A stretch of 64,000 nucleotides of DNA from the NCBI GenBank assembly GCA_033032175.1, contig CM065323.1, forward strand, positions 3,720,001-3,784,000. The letters run 5' to 3'. The translations under genes were made by a program, and so were the position numbers. The notes beneath the pieces were generated by a model. The model was not told the DNA's origin. It was given only the letters and a program-made list of their open reading frames with translations, and searched no databases. The stretch is from Saturnia japonica. Lineage: Eukaryota > Arthropoda > Insecta > Lepidoptera > Saturniidae. Positions 21,304 to 33,719 of the stretch are shown here, piece after piece. Position 1 is the first letter of the stretch. The number at the start of each line of letters is the position of its first letter.

Positions 21304-21593
21304 AAATACAATAAGCCACTTTGAATGATCTTGCTCCAAATTAAGTCATTTCATAAACAACTGTAGTAAGCATTATTTCCGCGCTACGTTAAAAGACCGC
21401 CTTGCCTCTTTGACCCTTCATCACTCAGCCGTCGAACCTTACTGTCGATAAGAGCATCGGCGGTACATATAAGAGGGTCCGCTTTACGAGGAAACAATTA
21501 AGTGACCTTTCATTTCTAGTGTAGTCGATAGAGTAAAAATGGGATGAAACAAGAATAGGGTGGAAAAAATATCAATGTTATTCGCTTGATATA

Positions 21594-21860
21594 GGGCGAA
21601 TGGTTGGAATGGTTGACGAGGAAAGACAGCTTTTGAGAAACATAGATAACAGAATTGGAACGATGATTGGACACTCGATACGGCACGACAAGTTCTTTAA
21701 AATAACTTTGGAAGGAAAGCGAGGAAGAAGAAGATCTAGACGAAGCTTTTTCAAACAAGTAAAGGATAAAATGGGAGTAGTGTCATATCAAGAGGTTAAA
21801 AATAGCAGAGAATAAGGAAGAGTAGGAAATGCACCACCAACAAGGGTTAAGCTCTTAAAT
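21594..21860 (+). pseudogene. C-terminal fragment of a non-LTR retrotransposon ORF2
   Basis: The frame 21600-21815 contains IGHSIRHDKFFKITLEGKRG, then RRSRR, KQVKDKMG and SYQEVK. The pattern (GH..RHD, L-EGK-GRGR-R, YQEVK) is typical of the end of reverse transcriptases of several insect LINE families. It lacks the catalytic part. The element is 5'-truncated and the clade is not clear. Confidence 0.65.
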
Positions 21861-22482
21861 TAAAGAAGATAAGCTTATAACCAAGTTCATTCACTATATT
21901 ATATTCTTGGAGTTTTAATAGCCAGTCGAGTTTACAGTCTTTATGATTTTAAGTACCGACTGTGATGCTTTTTCATCTTCAAACAATTTTACATTGTTGC
22001 TAATTCATCCGAAGTTAGCTATGACTTGGTGGCTGGTGCTAAATACTAAGCTGGAACACAGAAATAAGTCCATTAAAAACAAAGTAAATATTGATTATTT
22101 TCTTGTCCACTTGTTCCACTTTGAAATGATAAGTGGACAAACGTAAACGGCGCTGCTAGCATATCCTATTTTATTGTATATTGTAGCAGTTTATGTTAAA
22201 CACCGCTAAAATTACTAAAGTGATTTACGCCTGTCTCTGAGTAATGCTATTGGGATCCCAGGCGTAAAACTCGAGTTATGTCGCATTATTCAAGGCCTAA
22301 TAGTAAACCACTTTATTACAGTCGAACGAAGTAATAGAATTAGTCCAAACTTAAGTTTTAATACAATTTAAGACCATTGAAACGCGTGTAAGTCATGAAT
22401 TTGGCAGACAAGAATTACATATTGATATAGAAAATATAAACTATTTAGAATTTATCAATATTAACATGGAAACTTATTATTT

Positions 22483-22640
22483 ATTTACCAGCTGTGCCTG
22501 TGTCTTCGCACGCGTTAACTACAAAATTATTTCTATAAAAGATATCATGATTTTTTTTTTGATAAGGATAAGTATGTAGGGTAACGAAAAAATTTTTAAT
22601 CCTTATTTAAAAACTCTATAATTTTATTTATATAGATAAC
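22483..22640 (+). repeat. Head fragment of the 'agctgtgcc' repeat family
   Basis: 'ttaccagctgtgcctgtgt' with 'cttcgcacgcgtt' matches the head of the dispersed family at 35030 and 53862. It breaks off before the mariner element. Confidence 0.5.
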
Positions 22641-22667
22641 TTTTTATTGAATGGAGATATCGTGATA

Positions 22668-23953
22668 CAAGGTGTCCAGAAAGGGTATCGGGTATTTGTA
22701 AGTTCAATGAAACAAAAATTATTTGTATGCAATAAAAAAGTTTATTGTTTATTATTAGCATATGAATTGGAGAATTATTTGGAAAAGATGATGTTATCCA
22801 AATGATGACCGTTACGTTGCTGGCACTCTTCTAAACGGAAAATAAAGATTGGCGATAACACGTTGACACATAGCTATCGATATTGCTGCCATTTCTGACC
22901 TGATGTTTTGCTTTAACTGGGTTAGATTCATCGGATTGTTTTGATAAACCTTACTTTTAAGGTATCCCCATGCAAAATAATCAAGCGGGCTAAGGTTGGG
23001 GCTTCTGGGAGGCCAGTTGATGTTACCCCTTCGCGAAATTACTTTATTAGGGAATAATTCGTTAACAACTTCCATTGAGTCATTTGAGGTATGGCAAGTG
23101 GCCCCATCTTGCTGGAACCACGTTCTTGAGTTGAATCCTGCAAACTCCTGCAACTCTGGGACCAAAAAATTTCGCAACATATCGCAATAACGGTCACTAT
23201 TCACATTATTTGCTCGGCCTCGTTGATCTTCATGAAAATAAGGACCAATTATGCCTTTATCAGACATAGCGGCCAAAACAACGACCTTTAGGCTATGCAG
23301 GGGTCGTTCATGCTTTCGTCTCGGATTCTCCACTGCCCAGTACCGACAATTCTGCTTATTAACATGACCATTCAGGTGAAAATTTGCTTAGTCACTGAAC
23401 AGTATGTTGTTAAAGTTGTTAAATCGCTGCAGCATTTCGTTCGCAAAATTCAGTCGATTAGCATAGTCCGTATCCTTCAATTCTTGAACCAATTGAATTT
23501 TATAGGCTTTTAGATGCAAGTCTTTCTTTAAAATCGAATGTAAAGACGATTTTTTGATGTTCAACGCTTGGCTTCGCTTTCGGATGGATAAAGACGGATT
23601 TTGACGAACCGACGCCTCAACTTATTCAATTGTTTCTTCATCGCGAACTGAACGAGGATGACCAGAGTTTTGAATTTTAACTGTCGCACCTGTATTCTCG
23701 AACATCCTGATCCATTTCCTAATGCTATCGTCACTTGGCGCGTGGCGTGTACGATATTGCGCACGATAGAGACGTTGAGCAGTCACTATTGAATCACCAT
23801 TACGATAATACGCTCGTACGCAAAATGCGCGATGCGTCCCCGAGTACTGTTCCATCGTGACTAAAACTCCACAAAATGGCGGACGCCACGAACCCCTCCC
23901 CGTTTCAAATATGGCGCGAAAACAAATACCCGATACCCTTTCTGGACACCTTG
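22668..23953 (-). mobile_element. Complete DD41D (rosa-like) mariner transposon, 1286 bp
   Basis: Perfect 32-bp terminal inverted repeats lie at 22668-22699 and 23922-23953, starting 'caaggtgtccagaaagggta'. TA dinucleotides at 22666-22667 and 23954-23955 are the target duplication. It holds one transposase gene on the minus strand. The identical termini suggest a fairly young copy or selection on the ends, while the gene itself is inactive (see 22812-23855). The ends could still be mobilised by a transposase supplied in trans. Confidence 0.92.
22812..23855 (-). pseudogene. Mariner transposase (DD41D), two nonsense codons and a late frameshift
   Basis: From the ATG at 23855 one frame runs 348 codons. 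The N-terminus has helix-turn-helix features (DDSIRKWIRMFENTG). The frame is stopped by TAA at about 23622-23624 and again directly after the first catalytic aspartate (FSD, then TAA, near 23386-23390). The second aspartate is in WFQQDGATCH and the third in LSPLDYFAWG; I count 41 residues between them, which defines the DD41D group. A one-base indel near 22840 shifts the last 20 or so codons, replacing the usual C-terminus. The family cuts and pastes DNA at TA sites. As read, no full enzyme is made. Confidence 0.9.
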
Positions 23954-23955
23954 TA

Positions 23956-24639
23956 CTTAAACTGAAACAAAAAAAAAAAGATCAAAATCTATCCAATAGT
24001 TATTATTGATTAGTATTAATTTTTATCAAAATTACTTACTCCACGTGGTGGTAATAAAAGTACTGCCTAAGATTATTGTCGACTGTAATGAGACGATTAT
24101 CTATTAACAGTGACCGCCATCATATTGACCTACAAACCTACCACGACGAAAGCCGTACTATGCCGGGTTTTATAGAATTTGTATGGATCGTTCTCTAGTA
24201 TTACTATGTCAGGTTTTATAGAATTGCTATAATGGATTTGATATCGTATGTATAGTTTTCACGGCCCAGTTGAGTACAAGATACATATTATTTCTATTCG
24301 GATTGACCTTCTTGGGCGTAAAGAGGCATACAATAGACGTATCATACTAACTTTTTGACTCTATCGCGTATATGTTTCAAACGTACTCTAAATAATACTA
24401 TAAAGAAAAAAATTGCCGGATAATAAAGACAGGTAAAGTTTGAGTTGGGTTCCTGTTAAAGATCCCAAAGTGGAAGAATACATTTTTCTTCATAAAATGG
24501 ATTTATTTGATTTTATTAAACTACCAACAACAAATTCCAACATAAAATTAAAAATACAAAACATTCTTAAATTATAATCTAAGTGTAGCCTTAATTATAG
24601 GTTGCTCTGACATGCTAAAAGTAAGTAGTGTAAATAAGT
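23956..24639. other. No gene recognised
   Basis: AT-rich sequence with no domain-bearing frame and no repeat whose limits I can set. Confidence 0.4.
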
Positions 24640-24900
24640 TTAACTTTCCATCACGCCAGTATCCTCGAAGGGTTAGGCAGAGGAGTATTAATGTACATCC
24701 ACAGTTTAGGTCTTGTAGTGTTAGATCTCAATTAATAGGGGGCGAGCCTATAACCATTAATCGGTAGTTGGGTATTTATGTTATTTATTGTGTGGTTAAC
24801 GGTACCCTCGTTGATCGAGTCCGACTCGCACTTTGCAGTTTTCTGACATATTTACTATTGCTCATACCTGAAACGCGAACGATTAGTTGCCACTGTAGAA
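24640..24900 (+). repeat. Dispersed retroposon fragment ('tatcctcgaagggttaggca')
   Basis: The block 'tatcctcgaagggttaggca' with 'gaggagtattaatgtacatc' and 'gggggcgagcctat' resembles a 3'-terminal repeat known from many lepidopteran intergenic regions. Only one copy is in this window. Assignment rests on recognition, not on an alignment. Confidence 0.4.
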
Positions 24901-25035
24901 AATTAAGCTTTTGGTCAAATTTCAATTTTATTAAATTTCGTACTGGAGATCCAAAGACAAGACAAGTTCAGTTTTAAAAAGGTTCAGTAACCAAGGCCAT
25001 ATATTAAATACCAACACAAAACCTGTCCCCCCATC

Positions 25036-25107
25036 CAAGTCCGGTGAAGCTGTAAAAGGCGCAGCGGCTTCAGGGCCCCTAAGGCTAACAGTGTAGTCAG
25101 ATCTAAA
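25036..25107 (+). mobile_element. 72-bp 3' end of the Jockey-type family
   Basis: 'gtccggtgaagctgtaaaag', then 'gcagcggctt', 'ggcccctaaggctaacagtg' and 'tagtcagatct', followed by an A run. It equals the reverse complement of 11117-11192 apart from a small gap. Extreme 5' truncation. The flanks 'aaacctgtcccc' and 'aaaccttgtcccg' may be an imperfect target duplication. Confidence 0.75.
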
Positions 25108-25714
25108 AAAACCTTGTCCCGGCAGATAAAGTCTTTCCAGTAGTCAATAGTTCGACCACAATGCCAACTATCTCAAATTGTTTTCCTGAAAACTGTTCCA
25201 GGACCATAACGGACAACAAATATTACTCATATCAATCATTCGAATCGCGAGGTATGGTTTTGATTTCATGAAAAAAATCCAATAGATTTTATTTTTTTCA
25301 TTTTCAAATTTTCTGGGACACTTTTCCATATACGAACTATTCAAAACACCATTCTCAAATGCTGTGCTTATAAGCGAATTAATAGCATTTAATTTTTATT
25401 TACTTTATATGGGAAAATTGAATACCAACTCCGAAAATATTTGTATTTATGACATTTTTTAACTGTAATAGTTTACAAATACTCAGAATATGTCATTTTT
25501 ATAAAACAGACAGTCGGTGTAAATCTCCATGGAGTCCGAAATCTGAAGGACAACAATCTCACATCCAAATGGCAAAAGCGTTTAACTTAACTCTCCCCGA
25601 GGTATTTCAACGGACACTTTAGAAAGTCTCAACAAAAATAATAAGTAATTCAGTATTTTTTGCCTTTTATAGACTCAAAAAACAAAAACAAAATAATCTT
25701 TATTCAATTTACGC

Positions 25715-26065
25715 CCTAAGAAAGCACGTATGAACGTCAAACACTACTGCCGGTTCGGAAAATATCCCAGACATCGAGAATAACCGACAAGAAACTCGAT
25801 CGGATTTATCTTTTTTTCAACTGTAAAGGTGTTAATATACAGGTAGGAAGTCACTTCCAGACATCACTATCATTCACATAATTATCCATCCTATAATATA
25901 ATTTGACAGTAAAACCAGCTTGACATGGTCATTGAACTTGTTGTCCGGCAAATCAGTAATGTACTTCGGAATCATATTAAAGAACCTAACACTATTACCT
26001 AAAAAACTTTTATCAGTGTTACTAAATCTAAAACACGGTACGACTAATTTATTTAAAAGTAACAT
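25715..26065 (-). pseudogene. C-terminal fragment of a non-LTR ORF2 (FLGNSVRFFN type)
   Basis: The minus-strand frame 26065-25874 reads CFRFSNTDKSFLGNSVRFFN then MIPKYITDLP, matching the usual LINE ending with 'V+.YN.IP...LP...F...V'. A related direct copy is at 32865-33230 and an inverted piece at 40210-40300. No catalytic region remains. Confidence 0.55.
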
Positions 26066-26299
26066 TTAGTTTAAACCTAAAATTTTGTTTAGCTTGCTTT
26101 TTTTAAAATGAATGTACCGTAGATCAGTTCTGGAATCATAAAGAACCTTGGAGTAGTACCTATATTATTATGGAGATGATAAAGTAATAATAATACCAAG
26201 AGCGAACGAGCTATGCTTATACAGAAAGACCTGAAGGTAAAGAGATAGAAATATTTTTTTTTTACTTTGTTTATGTACACGTTTTTTGACGTTGGACAT

Positions 26300-26800
26300 A
26301 TTCTGTTTCGTGCTTATCAAAATTTAACGTGCTCAGTACAGTTACAAATATTTTAATATTCTAGTAATAAAATTTGTTGTTTTAGTTTTATATATCGTAA
26401 TTTATATACTTAACTGAAACAGAACAAATGTGTTAATTTGTTGCGTTACTGACCGTAATAGTGCCGCAGAGAACGTAAATACCTTTCACCTACCTACCTT
26501 ACCTACCTATCATTTATGAGTATGATTTTTTTATCTTTATTTACTTGTTAGTCAAAAATACTTAAGGCTAAATCGCCAGTTCTCTAATTACGTATAATTA
26601 ATTCGTATGCCACGAAGAGTTAATAGACAAATACTATTTATAATTTTTCCGAAATAAACCGGATAAATTTGGTAGTTTGTTATTGCCAAAATATACAAGG
26701 AATTTCAAGTTAAGGCGGCTATTTTGTACTATATAGTTAATTTATCGGGTTATACTATAATGCTGTCCCTTAGGGGAGTACGACATTATCTAATCATTAG
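26300..26800. other. No gene recognised
   Basis: AT-rich; short 'cctaccttacctaccta' low-complexity run at 26491-26509. Nothing else is supported. Confidence 0.4.
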
Positions 26801-26804
26801 CTTA

Positions 26805-26955
26805 TTATATTAAGTGAGCTATTTATGTAATTGGTTTCTCGGAAACGGCTCTAATGATTTGGATGATACTTTGTATTTAGATAATGTTTTCATTCCAAGT
26901 ATACCTAGATAGGTTTTTTTTAAACGCCGAGCAAAGCTAGGTCACCCAGATATAA
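26805..26955 (-). repeat. Dispersed repeat ('gggcgaccgagctgtgctcg' family), inverted copy
   Basis: 'taattggtttctcggaaacg' at one end and 'cgagcaaagctaggtcaccc' with 'agatat' at the other mirror 44697-44880 in the opposite orientation. This is a short non-coding retroposon-like family. Confidence 0.6.
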
Positions 26956-28424
26956 ATCCTTAATCTGATTATGGAGTATATTAAATTACGAACATCGATA
27001 ATATTAAGTGACAACAGCTGTCAAGAAACACGCTATCTAATATGAACAATTATTAGTATTGCATATTTTGCTGTTAGGTATAACAGATGGAGCTGTATTA
27101 AAATATGTAAAAATGAGCACATTTGAATGCAACGTTGTGTAAAATTTTCAAAGCAATCGATAAAGAATTTTCGTATACGGTTTTAGTGGGATTTTGGGTG
27201 ATGCTTATTTTAATTCAGAAGCTTATATACCTTGGCCCTATATTTTGTAAGTTTGCCAGCATCTTACGAGATGTACAATTATTGTGCACAAGTGAATTAA
27301 CTAGGATCCTACAATTTCACTTACACAAAAACTCTCTGGGCAGTATTAACAAGGGAGCCACCGCGCCGTCTTGTTAGACCTATGTTTGAGGATTACAAAA
27401 ATAGTTTCAAAAAATTAATAAATCTTCATTGAATTGGCTTCTTCATTGGCAGAATTGTGAATAAACACTATTACTAAATAAATAAATAAATAACTAAATA
27501 AATAGAAGAAGAAGAAACTTTGAGGTACACTTTTATATAAATCGACAACATTGAATACAAACATTTGTGATCCACGTTTAAAAACATTAGATATAAATAA
27601 CACAAAATTAGTTACAATTATCTATCGCATTAAAAAAGTTCCGCTCAATATTTTATAAATATATGCATTACACTCTCATTAAAAGCATGCACAAAAATAT
27701 TGTCATCGACATGTTTTAACAAGAAGGATAGGAAATCACAGCGTAATACGGAAACTCTGTTGTCAAACAAGGATATCAATAGCTGCTTAAATTTGCTTTG
27801 TGGTATTAGCGTGCCGGCCGCTACCATCTTATTCTTTTCCTCTTTACACAAAATACAAGTTTGTTCTCGCTCACTCCAGTATAAAGTCGAAAGTATACTA
27901 TGGGTAATTGCCCCTCATTTACGATGTCATTTATAGAAAGTCAATGCCGTATCTACACAAAAACATCATTGGTTCAGCTGGCTATTTGTTGTGCTTGGTT
28001 GACACGCAACGATACATACCGATGACCATATTATATAAAATTGAACTAAAGTTTGAAAACTTACGCTGTAAATTTGCATAATTTTGTACCTACTTTTCTG
28101 TTTACATTTATGAATGACACGTCGCCAGCTCTGTTAAATTGGTAATCATAACATAGTATACTTATGTTTTATTTTATATTTTACGATATACTATAGCACG
28201 CTAGACATGCTTAAAGTACTCTTTGCTTGTAAAGCAATTCACACTTAAGTATATCGCTGGGAAAACAAAGGCACCAAGCGAGTTTCACTCCTTATAACTT
28301 CACATAATAGATGAGGAAGCAAATTGCTTTATGCAGATAGGAAATTGCTTTATGTACACACGAGTAAGTGTAGAAACCCACATGACATGTTTTGGTACTG
28401 GAAGAAGGAATTAGTAATTAATAT
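26956..28424. other. No gene recognised
   Basis: Open frames of 60-84 codons occur at 27123, 27415, 27645 and 27700, but they have no domain and an AT-driven composition. I see a 'taaataaataaataa' run at 27477-27492 and nothing else. Confidence 0.4.
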
Positions 28425-28429
28425 AAGGT

Positions 28430-28860
28430 GTTGACATAATTTTTTTTTATTAAAATAATTTCTTGTTTATTATAATTAGAAAAGGTCACTACCTGATCAT
28501 CCGGCGTTTAGTCATTAAGCCAAAGTTACAAGGCAAAACATGATATACCAGCAAGACGGATGTCCTGCACATTTTGGTGGCAATGTTAGGCGATGGCTCG
28601 ATACTCCTAATCGTTGGATAGGACGAGGAGGACTCATTCCGTGGCCTGCGAGGAGTCCAGACTTAACGCCGCGTCGGTTGATTTCTATGTGTGGGGTCAC
28701 ATGAAATCCTAGTTTACGGCGTCTCGCCTGTGTCATCAAGAACTCAAAACAAAAATTATAAACGCAGCAAATGCGATGCGGAATAATTTGACTACTTCGG
28801 TAGTTAAGTTACAACTCAGAAAAAGAATGCGTACGCAATAGGGCAAGTCACTTCGAGTAA
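28430..28860 (+). pseudogene. Tc1/mariner-type transposase C-terminal fragment
   Basis: Plus-strand translation gives IYQQDGCPAHFGGNVRRWLD then WIGRGG and PWPARSPDLTP, followed after a frame change by a WGHMKS-like block and a C-terminal helix. QQDG and SPDLTP are the second and third DDD/E motif contexts of IS630/Tc1/mariner transposases. The N-terminal half and first catalytic residue are absent and stops interrupt the frame. The sequence to about 29500, which ends in 'ccaattaccctgta', may be the 3' part of the same element. Confidence 0.65.
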
Positions 28861-30595
28861 GAACTTTAATTAGGCTAAATTACAAAATGTCTTAATTGTT
28901 ACATATTATTAATTGTTATTACTACTAAACTGTTAGTGGTTCTAAATTTTATTTTAAATTTGTATATTTTATTTTATTGACGTTGGGTATTGTTTTTAAT
29001 TAATTTTATAGAAATTTTTAAAAAACGATATTAAGTTTAGTTCGAATATGAATTTCCGCCTGCTTCCGTTGTGATTATTTATTTTCAGTTTTTTTGAAAT
29101 TCGGTCCCAGTTGTTACGCAATGTTGGAAAGTTAAGAAAACGCTTATGTTTTTAAAATAATTTGCAAGCCAAGTTTCATAACGTTTTTTTTTGTTTTTAA
29201 CTCATTTTTGTGGAAAATAATCTCAAATAAATATTGAAATAATATCGGTTTCGTCTTGAATTTTAGAATTTGGACCAATAATTGTTGTTTTAATATTGAT
29301 AAATAACCAGTTTTTAATCGTTTTTATAAATCAAAAGAAAAAATTAGATTTAAATTGATACTTTTTTAAAATCAATTTAAAAAAAACTCAAAAAAGGTTC
29401 ACTTTTGCATAATGCTTATAGGGATTCAAATTATCAGAAATAGTCACCCCTATCACCTCCTAACGGGAATACGGTGTATTACCAATTACCCTGTATTTCT
29501 ACTATCAATACATATATCTGTAATTTTATTTGATTATAGAAACATGAGATAGATATATATATACACATGATTACGTCTCATATTATAAAAATTTGAAGCT
29601 CTTGATTCTTAAAATAAGTGCCAGTTGTATCCCAATTATCACCAAATGCTTTCAGCTCTGAACATCGTGATTTCTAATGTTAGGTACGTTTTTTATTACC
29701 AGTTCGTTCGAAAAAAGTATTCGCATTCCACCACATGAGGGCATTAATTCCCGCTATAAAGCTCGAAAAGCGCTGTAAAAGTGTCGATTGTTAAGGATCA
29801 CGGTTCAGCATTGAGTCAGCTGATTTTTATACCCTCTCAAATGGTAGCATGGTTGGATTAAATGTGAATTAAGTCAGGAATATAAGATGCTTGTTGATAG
29901 CACTAATTAATGTACGTTATTAGCAAGTGTGGGCTTATTTGTAATAAATATACTAGATGTATATTTGTACTTTACTCTTGTTTTATGGTATTTTCGAATA
30001 TAATTTTTGGAATTCCATATAGACAGTCACAATGAAAGCCATGTTGCAAAGACCATAGACTTTAATTTTTAAACTTTTTATAAATATTCACACATCATAG
30101 ACTAATAAAAAACTACCAAGTACATTTAATTATTCGCAACAACTAGAAGATTATAAGTACTTCGATTTTTAAAGTACTCAGTTCATTAGTTGTGACTTAG
30201 GAGAAACCGAATGTACTGGGTGACGTCACATTTTTGGAAGAGTATCAGCCACGGACCCTCGATATAAATCGTACCTAATTAATAATTTTCTCTAAAATTT
30301 GAAGAATAGATTTCCTGTACTAGAGCAGTATTTTAATTCATTCATTTACTTTGTTATAACTACAAATAATTTAAAAAGCTAAAATTGAACATGCATTCGT
30401 GCAAATAATTGTTTGTGAAATAGATTTAATATTATACAGTTTGGCAATTCGAAAGAGAAAGAGCATTGTATATCGATTGTGTTACAACGAGATAATAATA
30501 CGAGACCAATTTCGTATGTGTTATTCGGCCTACGTAAATCATTATCAAAATAAATCCCGCTTTTATCGCACAATCTAATGTTTTAATGTGTAATT
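28861..30595. other. No gene recognised
   Basis: AT-rich with long poly-T runs. Part may belong to the transposon remnant on the left. No conserved frame. Confidence 0.35.
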
Positions 30596-30599
30596 TAAT

Positions 30600-30720
30600 A
30601 TTTCCATGCCAATATTATAAAGAGGAAAGATTCGATTTTTGTTTGTAATGGATAAGCTCAAAAACTACTGAACTGATTTTAAAAACTCTTTTACCGATAT
30701 AAAGTTACAGTATCGGATCA
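30600..30720 (+). repeat. Tail of a dispersed repeat ('attataaagaggaaaga')
   Basis: 'ccaatattataaagaggaaa' with 'gctcaaaaactactgaactg' is a frequent lepidopteran repeat start or end; here it is a short fragment. Confidence 0.4.
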
Positions 30721-31409
30721 GTAATATAAAAATTAAATGAAATAAAAAATGCCTTTGTTTTCTTATTATAGCCATACCGTTCAGTGTACAAAGTACTGAA
30801 GGAAGAAAATAACAAAGCAATTTTTATAAAGAAAATTGCGAAATATTTTCGTGTAACTTTTATTTAATAATGCCAATGAATAATAATAATAAGAAATCGT
30901 ATTCTTTAGAAAGAAAAGTGGTCGTTACGTGAATATCTTTGGAATGCGCTAAATTTTACCGCCTGAAATGGAACGTGCGTATTTTCACGTCTGCTGGATC
31001 GGCGAATTAATACAGCAGTTTGGAAATAAATTTATAGTCATTGATATTATAAATATATTTACTAGATACGACACCATGTTATTGACATTTATAACCTATT
31101 TTTATTATAATAATAAGTAATAAGTTTTTATATCTTTGAACTCACACTATACTAAATTAACTTAATCTAATGCAAACAGTAATCATTCGACAAATATTGC
31201 AAAAAAAATTTGAGGTCTGGAGTCTGAAAAAAGTACAATGACCTGAACTACATGAAAACCTCTTTAGTGCTGTTGTGGTTTGAACCTCGATTAAACGAAA
31301 TAGCGACACTAAAAAGAGACAAACACATACATCTATAGGATTTAACCTGCGAGAGAACGAGATAGAATACATTATACACGGTTAATGCAAGTCCTGATTT
31401 TCACGACTG

Positions 31410-31510
31410 TGATCGTCGTCGAATTGGCCTAGCGATATGACGACCATACTTATACGCAATGTCGTATACAGTACGAGTGGTCGATAGTTCGAGTCTCGCT
31501 GATTTAAGGG
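31410..31510 (+). repeat. tRNA-like head of a possible SINE
   Basis: 'ttggcctagcgatatgac' resembles a polymerase III A box and 'tagttcgagtctcgct', 65 bp later, resembles a B box. The spacing is longer than in a plain tRNA and I cannot fold a good cloverleaf, so a decayed tRNA-derived SINE is more likely than a gene. Confidence 0.35.
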
Positions 31511-31639
31511 TTTTTAGGATACTTTTATGTTTTCTGAAGGTATTTCAACCGCGTGTGAACTGCACAGATGTCTTTTTTTGTAACCATTAATAAATGAATA
31601 TTCACGATAGAGTATAAACTTTTATCATAGCACGGCAAA

Positions 31640-31925
31640 GTGATAGTACTTTACCTAATGGTCAGCATATGGTAGGTAATCAAACAACATAGGCGCCCAA
31701 CATGGGTTCTACAGTCCATCGTCAGTTTTCTCTGTCATGCCAGCCTGCTCAAATATCTTTACACATTATTTTCAAAAGACTCCATGTTATAGGTAGGAGA
31801 GAATCCACTGACCGAGAGTCAGTTCCATGTCTTCACAGTACGGCAAAGATATGACTTAGAGAAGTATGCTGGGTGCGGACGCAACTGTCGCATAAGTTAC
31901 TGGGGTAAATGCGGAATTCTAACAG
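31640..31925 (-). pseudogene. C-terminal fragment of a non-LTR ORF2 (RPHPAYFSKSY type)
   Basis: The minus strand reads LRPHPAYFSKSYLCRTVKTW, then a stop, FSPTYNMESFENNV and RYLSRLA. This is the usual end of a LINE reverse transcriptase. Several stops interrupt it. A second copy in the same orientation is at 44110-44300. Confidence 0.6.
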
Positions 31926-32039
31926 CGGGTGCTTTTTGAATAATTTATTTTTAGATTCCACAAGGCCATCACATGGCTTTCACTGTCTCATTCGAGGAAA
32001 GATTAGAACTATAGTGACTATTGCACGATATTAATTTCT

Positions 32040-32180
32040 TAGAAATCGACATCATTTTTTTAACCGACTACAAAAAGAAGAAGGTGTATTCGAATGTATA
32101 TTTTTATAGATGATTTTTTTTTCATTGGAAAGGGTTTACTTTGAGGGTTGTCCTATTTTCATTCTTCACAAAGCTTCATA
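32040..32180 (+). repeat. Copy of the 'aaccgatttgatgatt' dispersed repeat
   Basis: Starts 'ttaaccgactacaaaaag' and continues with 'cattggaaagggttt' and 'gttgtcctattttcattc'. It belongs to the same family as 37600, 38815, 39305, 41270, 44440, 46180 and 63770. Confidence 0.6.
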
Positions 32181-32864
32181 ATACGGCAAACATAAGACGT
32201 AACAAACTTCATTGTTCGTGCCGAGATAATGATAATAATAATTTATTTACTAATACTTTCATCTACATAACTCATAGTCATACAAAGGGTTACACTAACT
32301 CATATGACATGTATAAATAACTCTACCTTGTGTATCTTTAAACACAATAACACGCAGACGCACACTCGCACACACCTCAGTTTTGTTTTTGTTTGTCTTT
32401 TTATTATTATTAAGTTTTTTTTTTGTTATATATTTCATTATGATTACGTATTGTTTTGAAAAAAAACGAACAAAATTCCGGAGGTGGGCGATAGCAGCTA
32501 CAAGACAGTTTACAACTAAAGTAGTTGTTAACGTTTCATTCTTTTGTTTTATGTATAATATGTTAATATAAGTAAATAAATAAATAAAATTTGTCATAAA
32601 TGCAGGTTACATGTAGGTGTTTGATATATAATTATAGAAATGAAAGTTATATTAAAAGTTTGGCTCCGGAGTTCTACGCGTGTGGTTCTATTATGAAAAG
32701 GGGAAAACGGGGATTAGGTTGTACAACAGCTCTTAAAAACATTCGCCATGCTACAGACGCTAAAACATGGTCATGCACGCTTATTTCGTATGTCATTGTT
32801 GAAATAATCTCCACTCACTCCATGACTTTTGCCCAAAATTACTAAAATAAATACTAAATTACTA

Positions 32865-33230
32865 CTACCGGCTCGGAACGCATCCTACTCCTAACCATTG
32901 AGAAGAGTTGGGAAGAAACTCGGTCGTGTTTATAAATTATTATTTATTTTTACGCTGTATCTAATTAATGTATCCAGTTATTTAATAATTATATTATATT
33001 AATAAATGTACACAGAGGGAGTCACTTCCAGACATCACTATCATTCACGTAACGATTCATTCACCCAATAATAACCTTTTCACATTGACATTTTTGTTCA
33101 GCAAATCGGTAATAGGGATGCTTCGCGATCTTATTATAATATATAACCTAACACTATTAACTAAAAAACTTTTATAGGCTTTACTAAGTCTAAAACATGA
33201 AATAACTAAATTTTTCTTTCCAGTATTGGT
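32865..33230 (-). pseudogene. C-terminal fragment of a non-LTR ORF2, copy of 25715-26065
   Basis: Shares 'gtcacttccagacatcacta', 'tcattcacgtaa', 'aacctaacactattaactaa' and 'aaaaacttttat' with the first copy. It is more diverged and has several stops in every frame. Confidence 0.55.
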
Positions 33231-33348
33231 TAGTTTTAGACAACAATTACTTGAACTTTACTGAATATTCAATCGACAATGATAAGAAGCTTCATCCAGA
33301 AAGAAAACTGGTTCTTAAGTTCAGTTTCTAAAATACAATGATACTATA

Positions 33349-33692
33349 GTGGTATCAAACAAGCGTGCAACCCGCCTGATGGTAAGCTAGCAACACTGGA
33401 ATTATCATATGCATGTTGCTAACCTTTCAAAAACGTGTCCACTCTCCATAATGGTAGCAAACCAGAGTGCTATATGTATAGTATAGTGGAGTATAGTATG
33501 GACCCTTGAAGCACTAGAAGTATCACGTGCGTCTTGCTGACCCTTGAAAAACTTGTCCACTCTCCACAGTGGTGTCAAAGAAGCGTGTGACACGTCTAAT
33601 CGTATGCGATTCCCGCAGCGTACGGACGCTTGCGATAATGGAAGCATCGCATGCAATTTGCCAACCTTTTAAAAACCTGTTCAAACTGCTCT
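33349..33692. repeat. Three diverged tandem units of about 115 bp
   Basis: Units start near 33349, 33450 and 33568. Each contains a 'tggtagcaaac/tggtgtcaaag' start and a 'ttgctaacctttcaaaaacg'-like block, and the first two end in 'tgtccactctcca'. Units differ a lot. They look like duplicated 3' sequence of a retroposon related to 17900-18115. Confidence 0.65.
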
Positions 33693-33719
33693 TGAAAAAC
33701 GTCATACTATATAGTCAAT

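Noticed and set aside
23561..23764. 67-codon minus-strand frame inside the mariner
   Set aside because: It is in another frame than the transposase, which reads through this stretch with helix-turn-helix sequence.
31410..31510. Functional tRNA gene
   Set aside because: Box spacing is too long and no good cloverleaf or anticodon arm can be drawn.
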